Part shown: positions 21,810 through 34,717 of the stretch, one piece after another
How positions within the stretch are numbered: the stretch's first letter is position 1
How the letters are laid out: each line of letters starts with the position of its first letter
NCBI RefSeq assembly: GCF_965638725.1
Contig: NC_134956.1
Span: 25,417,047-25,481,046 of the forward strand
DNA length: 64,000 nt
Direction: 5' to 3'
Source of the DNA: Aptenodytes patagonicus
Lineage: Eukaryota; Chordata; Aves; Sphenisciformes; Spheniscidae
Notes under the pieces: model-generated
The model's database searches: none
Seen by the model: only the letters and a program-made list of their open reading frames with translations
Told to the model about the DNA's origin: nothing
Translations under genes and position numbers: made by a program

Positions 21810-24245
21810 AGCAGAAGGAGGGCTGTGTAATAATTATTGTAAGTCTGCTGTTACATATGAGAAGGTAGAGCAGATACTTACGAACAGGAGTACAGATCGC
21901 AAGAGGGAATTGGGAGAATCTTGACTTTTATGCACTTTCAGTTAAGCATTTCCACTACTACTCAGTCTTGAAGAAAGAATTATTGAGGTATGCTGCTGGT
22001 CTCAAATGCTTATACTAAGAAATTTTAAAATAACTTGTTACAACACTCTCTTAATGGTAACTGGTCTTATTGTGTGCTTATTTTGGTCAAAGTGGTTAAG
22101 TGCTAATAGGGAACTGTGATTTGGAAATGGTTGCAATGTTGGTTTGTCATCTTTACTCCTTTCTGCTGTAGTATTGTAGTATGGGCCTTTCAAGTGGGGC
22201 TTTGACTAAAGAGAGATGAAAAAACTTTTCTCAGACTTCTGCATCTTCTGATAATGACACAGTGCTGTGTTACAGGCTAGCTCAATTGCCTAATGGTGTT
22301 ATGAGAAAGTGCTGTTAAAAGGCTACTGTGATTCCTTGAGGTGCTGAATATACGGGCTTGCAGATCAATTTTGTGCAATGCTAATACATAAGAGATTTTA
22401 AGACTGAGAAGAACTTTATAACTGATCTTAATATGAGTAACTCTTTAATGTGTTTATAAAAATTCCCAAGTAAAATTCAGATGCTGTCTTTTCATCACTT
22501 TCAGTTTCCCATTTGCTCTGAGCGCAAACTACAGTGTAATAGAGAACCATGCTGGCTTCAGAGACCTGCTTGTGAGGGAACAAGTATCTACTTGTTTCCA
22601 GGGAAAAGAGCATCAGGCTAGCACCATTTCAAACTATAATGTAAAGGGTGACCCTTCGATTCCTAATTATCTTATGGAATCTACACATTCCTTTAAATTC
22701 TCTGGGTGACAGAATGATCATGTTTGTCATATTTGTGAGACTGGAACCCTCTTTTTGTAGCATTCAAGGAACAAAAATCTTGTTTACAATGGAAAGCTGA
22801 AGTGCCACTGAACTGGAATTCTGTGAAAGCTGGGAGACAAAGTCCACGACTGTGATAGGGCCAAATAGCAATTCTCTTTCATATTTGATTCCCCTCAGAA
22901 GTTATGAGAATCAGGCATGTCTGTCTTAAATAAGAAGCTCCAAATTGGAGTCATCTTGTGATCCTGTGGTCTGGGGGATGACTAGGTGATGGCCAGCACC
23001 TGTGATGCAGAAGGGCTTAGAACTGGGCTTCTGAAGATTGGCATCAGAAATGTAGGATCATTTCAGGGTTAGGTCAGCCTGTATCTTTGGGAAAGATGGA
23101 GCCTGAGCTGCTTTGATTTTTGTCTTTGAAAGGCAGAGGTCCATCATCAGGCATTGGTGTTGGAAAGGGTGGTGGGGAGGAGTTAGTCTAAAGGGTGTAT
23201 TTATTTGAAGCTGAAATAGAGGAAAATCAGGCAGATCACACTGTGTAGCACTAATAATAGTGGGCTTACCCAGAAGTGTAAACTTTTATGGAATAGGACG
23301 TCTTTTAACTATGTCTCTGATAATATATGTTAGCATAGCTGCAACCCAAGCATTGCATAATATTTTAGAGACACAAATAATTATGCTACCTAAAGAGCAG
23401 GAATTCTAGTTTTATTTTGCTGTAAGTAAGTGGAGGTAGGGACTTGTGGAACTGTTGTTTAAATAAACCAAACCACCTCTATCCTCACTTAACAGCACTA
23501 GTAACTGATCAAAATAACTTAGAGCAGCCAGTTAAGGACAGCTGATGTTCTTCTTACTGTAGCCTAAGTCTGAAGTTGAAAGGTATGCAGAACAGGTTGT
23601 CTTAAGACCATGAAGTTTTTATACTGAGATGTTTTATTAGAGTTGATCGAGTCCCCGAGTGTTATTTTGCACCAAGTGAAAGGAAGAATGGAGGATTCTG
23701 AAAGGTCGTAAACTAACAAAACGCATGCACTGTGGCACCAGATTTACGAAGGCAGCAAAAAATAAATGTTAAGATAGCTAAACATAATCCCTGGAATTGT
23801 TTGTTTTAACAGAAATAGTATAAGGTAGTTATTTAAGACAGACTTCTTTGCTAGTCAAGAGGATTGCTCCCTGCACTGTAACCTAAAGCTTTTTTTGGTA
23901 TCGACATGAAAAAAATGTTTCAGTGGCTTCAGCTTTCACATTTAAAAAGTGTTTTTTCCTTGTTGCAACTATTCTGCCTTGTTTGTATTTTCAGTCTAAT
24001 ACACTAATAATGAAAGTATCCTTATTGTACATGTAGTAATGTATTTTTACAAGCAGATAACAGACTAGCATACCTCGTGATCTTTGTCAGTGTTAAATGT
24101 GATAGACTAGACATCTGATACTAAAGTCGTCTCCAAAGTGAAGACCTTATGCTGGTATTTGGACTGCTGTGAGGCTCACAAGGCACAATGGAATAAAGGC
24201 ATCTTGACCCTAAAGCTCAATAAATAACTAGCGTTGACTTTTGTT
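21810..24245 (+). other. RBSN: Probable RBSN 3' UTR
   Basis: No coding signal follows the stop codon. Sense AATAAA hexamers at 24192-24197 and 24219-24224 are good candidates for the 3' end; further hexamers occur near 23761, 24290 and 24787. The stretch is AT-rich and free of recognised repeats. The exact cleavage site is not visible. Confidence 0.5.
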
Positions 24246-24704
24246 AAAATTGCATGCATTCTCTGTATGGAAACTTTGTAAACAGAGATGAAATAAACCA
24301 ACATGTTTATTTTGTGCTGTGTTCATCCTTGACAATTTTTACAGGACGCTTGAATTGGTGTGAAATTTTGTACTGGACCATTAGCTCAGAAATGCTGAAA
24401 TACAGTTCTACATTAATTTGCATATATAAGCCTGACTTAAAGGTATGTACAGTTATCAAATTCCAAGCAATATAGTACAATCTATCATATGTTTATATAC
24501 TATTATAGGTATAGTGTAATTGTTTGGTGAGGCAGAAGCTATGACGATTTAGAAGGGGGTTTTGACCATGTGCAGGGAGTAGGAGCATTTGAGGTAGAAG
24601 TTACATAGCAGCACTGGACTTTGAAGCATAATGGACTTGCTGGCTAGGATTTGCTGGAAGTTGATAAATCTAGACACAGTTCTCCTCTGTATGTGGTTTT
24701 TTGG

Positions 24705-24723
24705 TTTTTTTTTTTTTTTTTTT
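24705..24723. repeat. Poly(T) tract, 19 T
   Basis: Homopolymer between the probable ends of RBSN and MRPS25; no attached SINE or LINE body was recognised. Confidence 0.85.
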
Positions 24724-25277
24724 AGAGGAAGACTGTTTAGGAAATTGTCTTAATTTAAGAGTAGCTTTAAATTTTTTTTGAAGGACAATAAAGGTAATTG
24801 TAAAGCATTATCTTTCAAATACCAGCTTACATGTTCTCCTTTACTGCTGATATTCTTGATCAGTGCTTCTCAGAGCTGCAGTATCAACTGCGAAAGTTGT
24901 ATCTTGTTGTAAATGAGACTTCTAACTGAGTGGCAACTAAATAAATTAAGAAAATTCAGCATGTAGTTTGAGCCTGGAGTTACATTATCATTTGGCTGTC
25001 TTCAGTTAGTACAAGATGGAAATCAGCAGGAACACTTCTATACCACTTTCTATAAATTGTGGAATTCTGTGCTGCTTCTAAGATAAATTAACTTTTCAGT
25101 CTAGTGTCTCTATCCCAAAGCAAACATGATCTTGTTTTTGTCGTAACCTTACACATGCACACGAGTAGGAAATAGGGCTCTAGTCATTCTGTTTTCCTTA
25201 TTGTTCTGTTTTCCTTTTATGCAGTGTTGACTGGAATGCTTTGTAAAACTGGCACCAAAAAAGCTGGGTTTTCAACT

Positions 25278-25456
25278 TTTATTTATTTTTCACTTTAATT
25301 GTAGTAGTTGTAGCTGTAAGAAGACTTATGAGACAAGGTTGTCTGTATTATATGAACTTGCTTGTTCCTGTTTCCAGGACCTTGTTAGCTCTTGTCTCTC
25401 ACTGAAGTACCCTGATCGTCCAGCCCTGAGGAAAAACAGCTGCATGAGTCAAGATG
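25278..25456 (-). other. MRPS25: Probable MRPS25 3' UTR with poly(A) signals
   Basis: On the minus strand two overlapping AATAAA hexamers (plus-strand TTTATT at 25278-25283 and 25282-25287) follow the MRPS25 stop codon by about 175 nt. A short 3' UTR ending just beyond them is the simplest reading. Confidence 0.45.
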
Positions 25457-25649
25457 TCAGGCTGATGCTTCATTCTTCATAGCAGCTTTGTATTTTCCCC
25501 TCATCTCTTTGGGCAGTGGCACAAAAGCAGGGCAGGGAACTTGGCCTTCAATTTCACACATGCATTCTCGCAGATGATACTTCTTGGGCCCAAAAGTTGC
25601 TGGATGTGATAGTTTTTTCCTTTCTCTTTCCTCTTTTTCAAGCGTTTCT
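25457..25649 (-). CDS. MRPS25: MRPS25 coding exon 4 (last)
   Basis: Residues 110-173 plus stop TGA. Acidic/basic helix [12 protein letters not shown], then [20 protein letters not shown] and [12 protein letters not shown]. Acceptor TTTTTTCTAG; the first base completes Lys110. Confidence 0.95.
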
Positions 25650-26784
25650 CTAGAAAAAAGATCTGTTTGTTACTATCAGAAGCCTGAATGGCAACATTTC
25701 CTCTCCCTTCCCTGGACCCAATTTGGATGGATTTACAGTTCCTAGCTTCTGAACTTTACCTAGCTCATGTCAATTTTGTCTGGGAAAAGTGGTATTTCCT
25801 TCTGTATACCTGACAAAAGTTTGCAGGGATCGTATTATGAGGTATGCTAGACTGTATGTTAGCTTATTAAGTGTTACTTACTTGCTTTTCCCCAAGATTT
25901 TTCTAATGTGCTCAGTTATCTCCTTGTTGGTTTTATCTTCTACGTCAACCAAAACTTGTTCTCCGTTGTCTGTCAAGAAAGATTTGTAATAGTATATATC
26001 AAACGGTACCCCTTCCCTACCCCATGCTGTTTCACTGTAGCTGCAAAAAGTGTTTTAAACACAAAACTAAGCCATCTGCTTCTCTACTACAGTTAATGTA
26101 CACTGTAACGTTTCAATAGGCAAAGCAAAGCCTGCATCTAGGAGGACTCTAGGACAGCTGGCAGACGTGTGAGGCAGTGGAGGTGAGCACAGGGTCTTTG
26201 CTAACACATAAAGCTGCTTTTCTAAACAAGCACCCTTCTTCCTGCTTTGCAGGCCGAGACGTGGGGGCCAAGTTAGAATCACAGAAACGTGGATCAAACC
26301 GCGCTTCTGGCGTGAAAACCGTCGCTGCCCTGACGCCTCCTGCAGACGACTCTGCTCGGGGGAAGCCCTGCTCGGGGCTCACGACGGGGCCCGGGGCCGG
26401 AGCGCTCTCAAGGCAGGCCTGGCTGTCTGGTCCCGGCGGCACCTACCCAGGTAGAACCGGACGAAGGGCGAGGGCGTCATGTTCCTGAACAGCATGATCT
26501 GCACCCAGGGGTTCTTGTACTGGATCTGGGGGATGTTGAAAAACACAAACTTTCTGGAAAGAAGGAGAAGAAAAACACACAAACGCAAGTCGAGATATCT
26601 CTGAGGAAGGCGCAGACCGCCCCGCGCTCCCGCCGCGCCCCCGCGCTCACCTCGCCCCCTCGCTCAGCTCTCCCGCCGTGTTGTAGTTCACGGTCATCAC
26701 CTTCACCGAGCTCTTGAAGATGACGTCGCCCTGGCTGAGATACTGCAGCGTCCGCCTGATGGGGAACCGGCCTTTCATCGGCAT
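25457..26784 (-). CDS. MRPS25: MRPS25, mitochondrial small-subunit ribosomal protein mS25, complete
   Basis: Component of the mitochondrial ribosome small subunit, made in the cytosol and imported into the matrix (family knowledge). Exons complement join(25457-25649, 25882-25969, 26447-26553, 26651-26784) total 522 nt, giving 173 residues, equal to human MRPS25. The protein starts [19 protein letters not shown] and keeps [31 protein letters not shown] and an N-terminal L51/S25/CI-B8-type thioredoxin-like fold (about residues 35-110). The C-terminal exon has [18 protein letters not shown] and ends [11 protein letters not shown]. All four exons join in frame with GT-AG introns. It is convergent with RBSN and lies on the same strand as NR2C2. 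Confidence 0.97.
25882..25969 (-). CDS. MRPS25: MRPS25 coding exon 3
   Basis: Residues 81-109: [20 protein letters not shown] then HIRKILGKS. Acceptor TTTCTTGACAG, donor AA/GTAAGT. Confidence 0.95.
26447..26553 (-). CDS. MRPS25: MRPS25 coding exon 2
   Basis: Residues 45-80, the most conserved part: [20 protein letters not shown] then [15 protein letters not shown]. Acceptor TTCTTTCCAG, donor G/GTAGGT. Confidence 0.96.
26651..26784 (-). CDS. MRPS25: MRPS25 coding exon 1
   Basis: Residues 1-44 plus two bases. The start ATG lies in GCCGCCATGC; a second in-frame ATG is the third codon. Encodes [19 protein letters not shown] and [17 protein letters not shown]. Donor AG/GTGAGC. Confidence 0.96.
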
Positions 26785-27079
26785 GGCGGCGGCCTGGGCC
26801 CGGCTCGGCTCCGCCGCCGGGCGGAAATAGCGGGAAGCGCCGCCCCGCGCCGACAGCGGCGGGAGCCGTAGTTTCCTCAGCAGCCTCCCCAGGCGGCGCA
26901 GGGCTCCGTGCGGCAGCGTCGCCCTCCGCCGGCCGCGCCGGGTTCTTCAGCGCAGCTCAGCGGCCGCGGCCGCGCTCCGTGCCCGGGGCTGGGGGTTCCG
27001 CTCTGCCGGGGCTAGCGGCAAGGGCAGCAGCTTGCGGAGACGAAGGTGCGGCTGAACCTGCCGGCGATGATGCCTGCAC

Positions 27080-30000
27080 GGGTCTCCCAGCTGTTTCTCC
27101 CGCTCTCTCAAAGAGATTTGTAAGGTTCAATGAAGTCGTACAAAGCCAGATGTCTTTTTCACCAGTACTTTGCAGTTTATCTGCGAACCTGCCATTGCGA
27201 GTTGCCATTTTGCAGATTAGCAACAGTTTTGTGGCTACTAAAAGCTTGCGTGTTCAAGAGAAGGCTGCCTGGGTTTGAGGCAGCGAACCTACGCTACGCA
27301 GCGAAGTCATGTCTGGTTCAGGACATCCCTGAGCTGTGAGCTGCTGGAGACTGCGAGGGCCTTGGAGCTCGTTTGCTCTCTCATGGGCTCGTGCCCCAGC
27401 CAGCCACTCTTAGCTGGTGTCTCAAAAAGTAAATTGGGCTGATGCTCTTTTAATAAAAGGAAGTCAAAACCACCCCAAACCAAATATTTTGGAGGCAAAG
27501 ATAATAAGAAAGGGTGAAACTAAAAGTAAGGTACACACAGGTACCATGTTGGGACAACTAAAGCAGAAGAAATAATTATTTAGTAACAATTTAAGGGAAG
27601 TAGAAGAGTTGGAAGATGAACTAAAACGTAACAAAAGGGCTGCAACTCCTCTCCCTGGGGAAAAAAAAAAGATGATCACATGCATTTTTTTTTTTACTTC
27701 ATTTTTGTTGTTTCCCTTTGTAGTAACATATCTTGATGCAAATTAAATTTCTGAAACATGCTGCTGGCCAAGGGGGTTTTGGTGGTTTGTTTTTTTTTTT
27801 TTTTAAACTTTTTCACTATTACTTTCATTGAAGCGGCTAAAGAAATATAAAAAGCAACTCAATTTAATACATTATTTGGCATGGCATGAATGAATGTACG
27901 TTTTTGTCTGCAACAATTCAGACAGCTCTGTCAAATGCAAAGAATGCATTTTGTGCTCAAGAAAAATTTGCCTGACTTGATGCGTGAGTTCATGCCACAG
28001 GATACACACACTCTGAAACAATTCTGTCAATGCACACTGATCTTGACCAGTAACACCCTTCTGAGCTCCTGTCGTTTCTTTTCTAGATGCTCTACAGAGA
28101 GAGTAACAAATTGAATACTCTGTTGTGTGGACACAATTCCAATTGGCAGAGGATCAACCTTTTCAAACTTAGGCAACAAAAACTCCTGCTTCACAGTAGG
28201 CCTCTAAACGAATAGGACATTTTTTCTTTCCCCATGCATGTTTTTCTTGTAGACACCTGGATTTGACAACTGAAACCTGAAGTCCGATTACCCTCATTTC
28301 TGCTAAGTGCAACTTCTCCAAGTTGTACAGTTTCTAATAGCAGCAACAAGAAATGAAGTTAACTACCTCTCATCTTCTCTATATAAATACGTGTGGTGCA
28401 TCTCAACCATGTTATATATAAAATGGAAGATGCATTTACTGTTTGGAAGAGTCCAAGTTCATTACCTCGGTTATAAAGTGTGTGTGAAGGGAACTAAAAC
28501 AAGACCCAATGCATCACCTTAATTTAAAAACTGGGGAACAGGAAGGAGCTACCAGATAAAAGCAAACATAAAGCATTGTCTATTAATAGCTAACTATCTC
28601 CTCAAAAAAACTGAGAAAAACAGAAGGCTAAAGAAGATTAATTAAAACCTTTAGGAAAAGGTCCTTCTTCTCCTAGAAGTAGCTCCCTGGTGTCAGTAAG
28701 GTTCACGGGATTTATCTTCTGTCTTAGACCCGGTTAAATCACTCATAACATAATCACTGTAGTGAAGGGAAAATACGTTTCTCTCTAAAAGATAGTAAAT
28801 TATGTATTTGGCTTAGACACCTAATGTTTAAGAAGAAATTAAGTGAACTCAAAAATAAAACTCAAGAATGCATTTAATATTTGTAATTCACTTTAATGGT
28901 ATAAACCTCATTTAGGTAGTAGTATTAAGCCACAACAATATAATGCCACATTTAAACAGCATTTAATAAAATGCATAAGCTAAATCATGCACTGCAATAC
29001 TCTATATACAAACACAACAATGCAAATTCCTCTTCATAACTGAAGACATTGATTAGATATAAAATTCAGATTAAAAAAAGAACATGCTATTATTTTTAAA
29101 TGCTATCACACATAACAATGCTGATTTCACAAAAACAGCTGTGGGAAATTAACAACTTTTGCAAGGTTTTTAACTTGAAATTAAAATATAATAACATAAA
29201 TGATAGTTTTCTAAATTATAATGAACAGAAACTTCCAGAAAATGTCCCAAGGAATTAAAAGTAGATTATTCTTTTTATAAAAATTTGCTCTTTTTGTAGA
29301 GCTCAGAACTCCCTGGTATGCCAAACAGATACAACACTTACACAATGTGCAGTTTTTCAGTTATGAAACTGTTTGAACACTGGCTTGCAATGTATTTTGG
29401 AGTACAGATTAATCATTAAAAATAGTCCCACATTTAACGTTGATTCCATGTGTGAGAAATTTAACATACATGCTCTGTAAGTAACATGTTTTCTTCTTAA
29501 AGAATATCCTTTTTATTTGAAATTTATTCAGTCCTACTTTTAACCCGCAATCATTGAAAATATTTTTAAATGGACCTGTGCCTTATTATCATTTATCTAA
29601 GATAATTAAAAAATGTATGAGAAGCCAGTTATTCAGGGGTGTTAGATACCTGGCAATAGGTGTGCTTCTCAGACTTTTGCTTTCTGTGATCAAATACAGA
29701 AAGCTGATTTCACCTGCCACAGTTTCCACAGAATATTACAACAGAGCCTCTATTGCGACTTAAATTTGAGTGCATTTTGTCCTTCAGAATACAAACAATT
29801 CAAATGTGTATATAAAACAAGTTCACAATTTTAAAATATGCTTTTTTCTAAATTCACAATTGAAATTTTAAGCAGATTCAGTCCTGATCAATACCCTAGC
29901 TGGCTTCCTAATCTTTAAAAATGTTACCACAGTACAATGATGTTAATAGACACAGGTTTCCATTCAGCCTTTAAAGAGGAAAGCAAACATTATTCAAACA

Positions 30001-31225
30001 GCACTGATTGTCAAGACACCAATGAAGGACCATCTGTCACAGGAATTCCTGCCATTAATTTAAATAATTTTCTTGCGGAAAATCTCAAAAATAAGGTTTG
30101 AAATGTTAAAATGGATGTTTTACCTTTTTTTCCTATATTTGAAACAAAAGCTTACAAATGCTTACTAAACGATAGAGCGAAAAACAGAGAACATTCTTAG
30201 CATTTTCCATAGCGAAGACTTTACAAGCAGAGGGCCTGACTCTGAAAGAGACTTGTGTTTTACTTTAAGCATGCAAGAAGCTCACCTGGTTTTAATTGGT
30301 GTCTGCTCATCTGCTTAAATGTACACAAGTCTTTGCCATGTTGAGTACAAAAGGTGGAAATAAATGCCCAGAAAATTCCGCTTCACCTTCTTAATATGAC
30401 AGAAACAAGACTTGCTGAACTACTCCCCTACATGGTCTGTGAAATGCTTTTTTAAAAAATCAAAGTTAATAGAATTACTTTTACAAAAGGCTTCCTTTGT
30501 AACTTAAGTCATCAGAAGGGAAAAGGAACAAGAACTACTTATATTTTGATAATTTAAATGTTTGAATACTCCCTATGAGTAATAAATTGTCTTACTGCAA
30601 GCCTAATTTCATAAATGCTCCATGTGCCCAGCTCCCATGTGAACAATGGAAACTTGACACACACAGTGCAAGATCTGCACAGATTACAGTTCAGGGAAGG
30701 ACAGAATGTGAAAATGGACATCAGTCTGACAACTAAATAAACTAACCAACTTTGTTTAGTTTAAGATAGACAATAAAGAGAGTAACTTTGGTAAGTGGAT
30801 ATACAATTCAAATGCATTGTGAAAATCCTAAATAAGTCTTGATGCTCACTAAGAAATAAACTAACTGCAATCTCCCTCTTATTTAATTACCACTGCAACA
30901 GAAATGTCATCGTTTCATTGAATGGAGGACATCATAGTCTTTGTTTAACTAACGGTTTGGTTTCATGTTATCATTATGGCAATATGAGTATTGATTTTTT
31001 AAACAGCATCCATTGCATCCTGTTCTGTGTGCTACAGTTCAATGATAAAGGGCAACTTGTTTTTCTTCCAATTAGCCACTGCTGAAGACTTTTTAAAAAA
31101 AAAAAAAAAAAAATCTCTTACCAACTTTCACTGCGAAATAAAACTTTACAAAAAAGTCTCTCAGAAGGCTGAAAGAGAATGAGTATATATTGAAAACAGG
31201 GAAGTATTTTCTATGACTGTGGTTA
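27080..31225. other. AT-rich intergenic sequence between MRPS25 promoter and NR2C2 3' end
   Basis: No exon of a recognised family was seen on either strand. It contains poly(T) at 27790-27804, poly(A) at 31095-31113, and many minus-strand AATAAA hexamers (for example plus-strand TTTATT at 29512-29517). The right part may belong to the NR2C2 3' UTR if the most distal signals are used. Confidence 0.45.
31095..31113. repeat. Poly(A) tract, 19 A
   Basis: Uninterrupted homopolymer in AT-rich sequence; no retrogene body with a recognisable frame lies to its left. Confidence 0.85.
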
Positions 31226-31549
31226 TTTATTTATTAATTTATTTTTAACAGACATTGTATGTTCAATTAACTATTCACTAGCAGACTTCTACATGTCAAA
31301 TGAGAAAGGTAAAGGGAGTAATGTAAAAGCCAGAAAATTCATGGAACATATTTGTCAGTTCTGCACAGAAAATACTAAATTCAGGCTAGATTTAGAAAAA
31401 GGTGCAAAGTTCTGAAATTCATGAGGATTCACCTGCTTAAGCGAGGCTTAGTTTGGGCTGAGAAATGAAAACTGGGAAGCTCTGGATTAGCAAATGAATG
31501 AAAAGCTTTAACATATAGAACGGTATGAATACATGACTACATATCTGTA

Positions 31550-31650
31550 CATATATATATACACTACACACTTTCTATACACTGTACATAATATATTTAG
31601 ACAGATAGGTATAAACATATACATTCATACACACATACATACAACTATGT
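31550..31650. repeat. AT/CA-rich simple sequence
   Basis: Degenerate run of ATATAC, TACATA and CACATACATA units, an old decayed dinucleotide microsatellite. Confidence 0.6.
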
Positions 31651-33884
31651 ACATATGCATTAGCTGCTCGAGTGAGTTTTAGAATTGAACATGCAGAAAT
31701 GCACAATGGTGGGAGGCACAAAATAAAGATGTGTAAAAATCTATCAAACCCTTTAAAAAGAAGGAAGACAAGCATGAATTTAACAATAATAAGCCATTTT
31801 CAAAGCATTCATGTAACTCGGAGGATAAAACAGGCTGTGGGAATTATGGAACATTATGACAGTATTATCTGTGATGAACTTTGTGACTTCACCACAGGAA
31901 GCTCAGTAATAAGGTAATTCTGGGATTTGATGCTTTCAAAGTCTAATATATTTAGACTTAGAGCATTTAAACTTCATGAAGAATTTTACTTTAACTTGCA
32001 ACCTCAGTATAAATAATGTTCTAATTTTTTTTGCACAAATAATTTCCCATATAATGTTGGTAACATTGATTGCAGCAGAAGTAGAGTTGTAGCATTATCT
32101 AACAAGAGGGGTTACGGCATTTTTCATCAAACAGTAAGCCTGAACTTAGTTCAGGAGAATTTACTGTTAAAATGACTCAGCAACTTTAGAATGAAAAGGT
32201 GCAAAAAGTAAATGTTTTCATTTTCTCCCTTTTGCCATGCCCTCTTGGTAATTTTTCATATAAAGCTGGTTTTTAAACTAATTTTCTGTCATTCAAGATC
32301 CAGTAGATGCTGGCAATTTGTCCTTTCTCTGCCCCTTACTCTCTTCTATAGGGTGAACGTGGCCTTATTTTGTTGATTCTCCCTGGATGTATGGGGGCAT
32401 CAGGACTGCAGATGTTGTGTGCTTGCTCTCACAGCAGGCCCATGCTTATCATTAGAGCAAACCACGGCAGCAGCTGTTCTGTTGTACGGCAAGTGTGGCA
32501 AACTGCTGGGACAGATGGGAACCTACTTGTTGTTTGCCTGGTATTTCTGCTTTTTCTCTTATGGGCAAGAGTAGATGAAAAAGAACCAACTTACCCTGCT
32601 TTTGCACTCTACAGAGTAACCAAAGGAGAGGAGAGGGATTTCAAATAGAAAAACAGTTGTTGGTTTGTTTTTTTTTTTCTTTTCAGGGTGATATCATCTT
32701 GTAGGTATTTGCTGGTGCACCTGCGTATGTCTGATTGACCTGCCAGTTCTATGGCCCACACCACCCAATTCAAACAGGGCCCCTGACTGGTGCTGTTATT
32801 GCAGAAAGCTGCTTTGATCACTGCTTTTTTGGAAGTATCCTCAGCCCAATAATTTCCAGTTCCCTTTTCCTGGCTAAACTGTATTCCTGATACTACTATA
32901 CTTGCTACTCATGCTATTTGGTGCTTTTTTAAGTTATCCCTTACTAATTAAACAGCAGGTAATCAGGGAAGAATCCTAACTACCCTCTTAATTTTAATGG
33001 GCAGGAAAATGTACTGACATCTTCAGCATCTTGGATGAAATCATTCAGGAATCTGTGAAAGTCCCATGTACTATACCCAACAGTGAAAACACTTAAGTGT
33101 TTTACAGTTTCTGCCAAAGAAGAAACACAGTCAGGAAACTGGTTTTGCCTGGAAGCTTCAGCCCTGACTTGTTTTCCCTATCACTTTCTCACTTTCCTTA
33201 GAATCATTTTAAGACTGTGATCCTTTGACTCCTAGTTCTGTAAACACAAGTTTGGCATTGAAATTTGGCCTTTATGAAAACAAGCTATTTCCATACTTAA
33301 AGTCAAGAAATAGTTTTTCAATAATTGTTACAATAATAAAAAACTCTCCTGTCCCATATTCATAAACAAAAGTTTGCATTTGCAAAGAAACAAAATGAAA
33401 CTAATTTAAAAGTAAAGCTAGTAAGATTAGCCTGTTACCATCTTCCAGTTACTGGCAGGGGGGATGGAACAAACCTCAGAAATGACAAGAACTACATCAG
33501 CCTTGTAGTATTTTCTGCAGATAGTTTAAATCTTGCTTGAGTCTGCAGCTGTATTGTGTACATTGTTCTACCTTCATTATGTTAGAGTGGCCTGAAAGCC
33601 CAATCACCAGAAGAGGCTGAAAATAATGTCAGAGGTTAACATAGAGCAAGAACAACTTTGTGAGGCCCATTTTCCTTAGACATGCCTTTTTCTGTTGCTA
33701 CCAAGTAACACCTAAACTGTTGGCAGAAAGAATCCCTTCATCAGTTCTGTGCCTCTTGAACATCTATCTTCTGTTGATGGACATACAAGGAAAAGGAAAA
33801 GATTTCTTTGAATGAGCTAAAATAGCTTCACTGCTAGATTAGACCTAGATCACTGATAGATTAGCAGCTTCACTGCTTGATACA

Positions 33885-34717
33885 CCAGAGTGTCATACTG
33901 CCATTGAGAGGGACCTCGACAGGCTGGAGAAATGGGCTGACATGAACTTCATGAAGTTCAAAGTCCTGCCTCTGGGGAGGAACAACCCCTGGCACCAATA
34001 TATGCTGGGGGCCACCCGGCTGGAAAGCAGCTTGGCAGAGAAGGACCTGGGGGTCCTGGTGGACACCAAATTGAACATGAGCCAGCAACATCCCCTTGCC
34101 GCAATGAAGGCTAATGGTATCCTGGGCTGCATTAGGCAAAGCGTTGCCAGCAGGTCGAGGGAGGGCATCCTTCCCCTCTACTTGGCACAGGTGAGGCCAC
34201 ACCTGGAGTGCTGTGTCCAGTGCTGGGCTCCCCAGTACAAGAGAGACATGGACATACTGGAGAGAGTCCAACAAAGGGCCACGAAGATGATGAAGGGACT
34301 GGAAAATCTCTCCTGTGAGGAAAGACTGAGAGAGCTGGGACTGTTCAGCCTGGAGAAGAGAAGGCTCGGGGGGGATCTCATCAATGTGTATAACTACCTG
34401 AAGGGAGGGTACAAAGAAGATGGAGCCAGGCTCTTCCCAGTGGTGCCCAGTGACTGGACCAGAGGCAGTGGGCACAAACTGAAACACAGGAGGTTCTCTC
34501 AAACATCAGGAAACACTTTTTCACTCTGCAGGTGACTGAGCACTGGCACAGGTTGCCCAGGGAGGTTGTGGCGTCTCCATCCTTGGCGATATTCAAAAGC
34601 CACCTGGCCTCGGTCCTGGGCAGCTGGCTCCAGGTGTCCCTGCCTGAGCAGGCGGGTTGGACCAGATGACCTCCAGAGGTCCCTTCCAACCTCAACCAGT
34701 CTGTGATTCTGTGATTA
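33885..34717 (+). mobile_element. CR1 LINE retrotransposon, 5'-truncated, plus orientation
   Basis: About 830 bp ending in the CR1 tail (GTCTGTGATTCTGTGATT, units of ATTCTRTG) after the conserved GGACCAGATGACCTCCAGAG. The body encodes the C-terminal part of the CR1 reverse transcriptase ORF2: [58 protein letters not shown]. The frame is open from 33942 to 34535 and then breaks before the usual [10 protein letters not shown] segment, which is present in another frame. Compared with the usual CR1 order, about 15 nt (five codons) after MNFMKF are missing in frame. Dead on arrival by 5' truncation, as most CR1 copies. Confidence 0.93.

Larger units (their letters stand above)
26330..27080 (-). 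promoter_or_regulatory. MRPS25: CpG-island promoter of MRPS25
   Basis: GC- and CpG-rich block covering exon 1, the first introns and about 300 bp upstream of the MRPS25 start. Upstream of the ATG there are GGAA cores in GCGGAAATAGCGGGAAGCG (about 26820-26840), suited to ETS-family factors such as GABP that often drive mitochondrial genes. No TATA box is seen. A divergent transcript toward the right is possible but nothing supports one. Confidence 0.65.

Noticed and set aside
26149-26488. Open frames on both strands around the MRPS25 exon 2/intron 2 region
   Set aside because: They overlap a CpG-rich intron and the real exon in another frame; no independent gene is supported.
33870-34502. 210-codon minus-strand open frame
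   Set aside because: It is the antisense shadow of the plus-strand CR1 reverse-transcriptase fragment.
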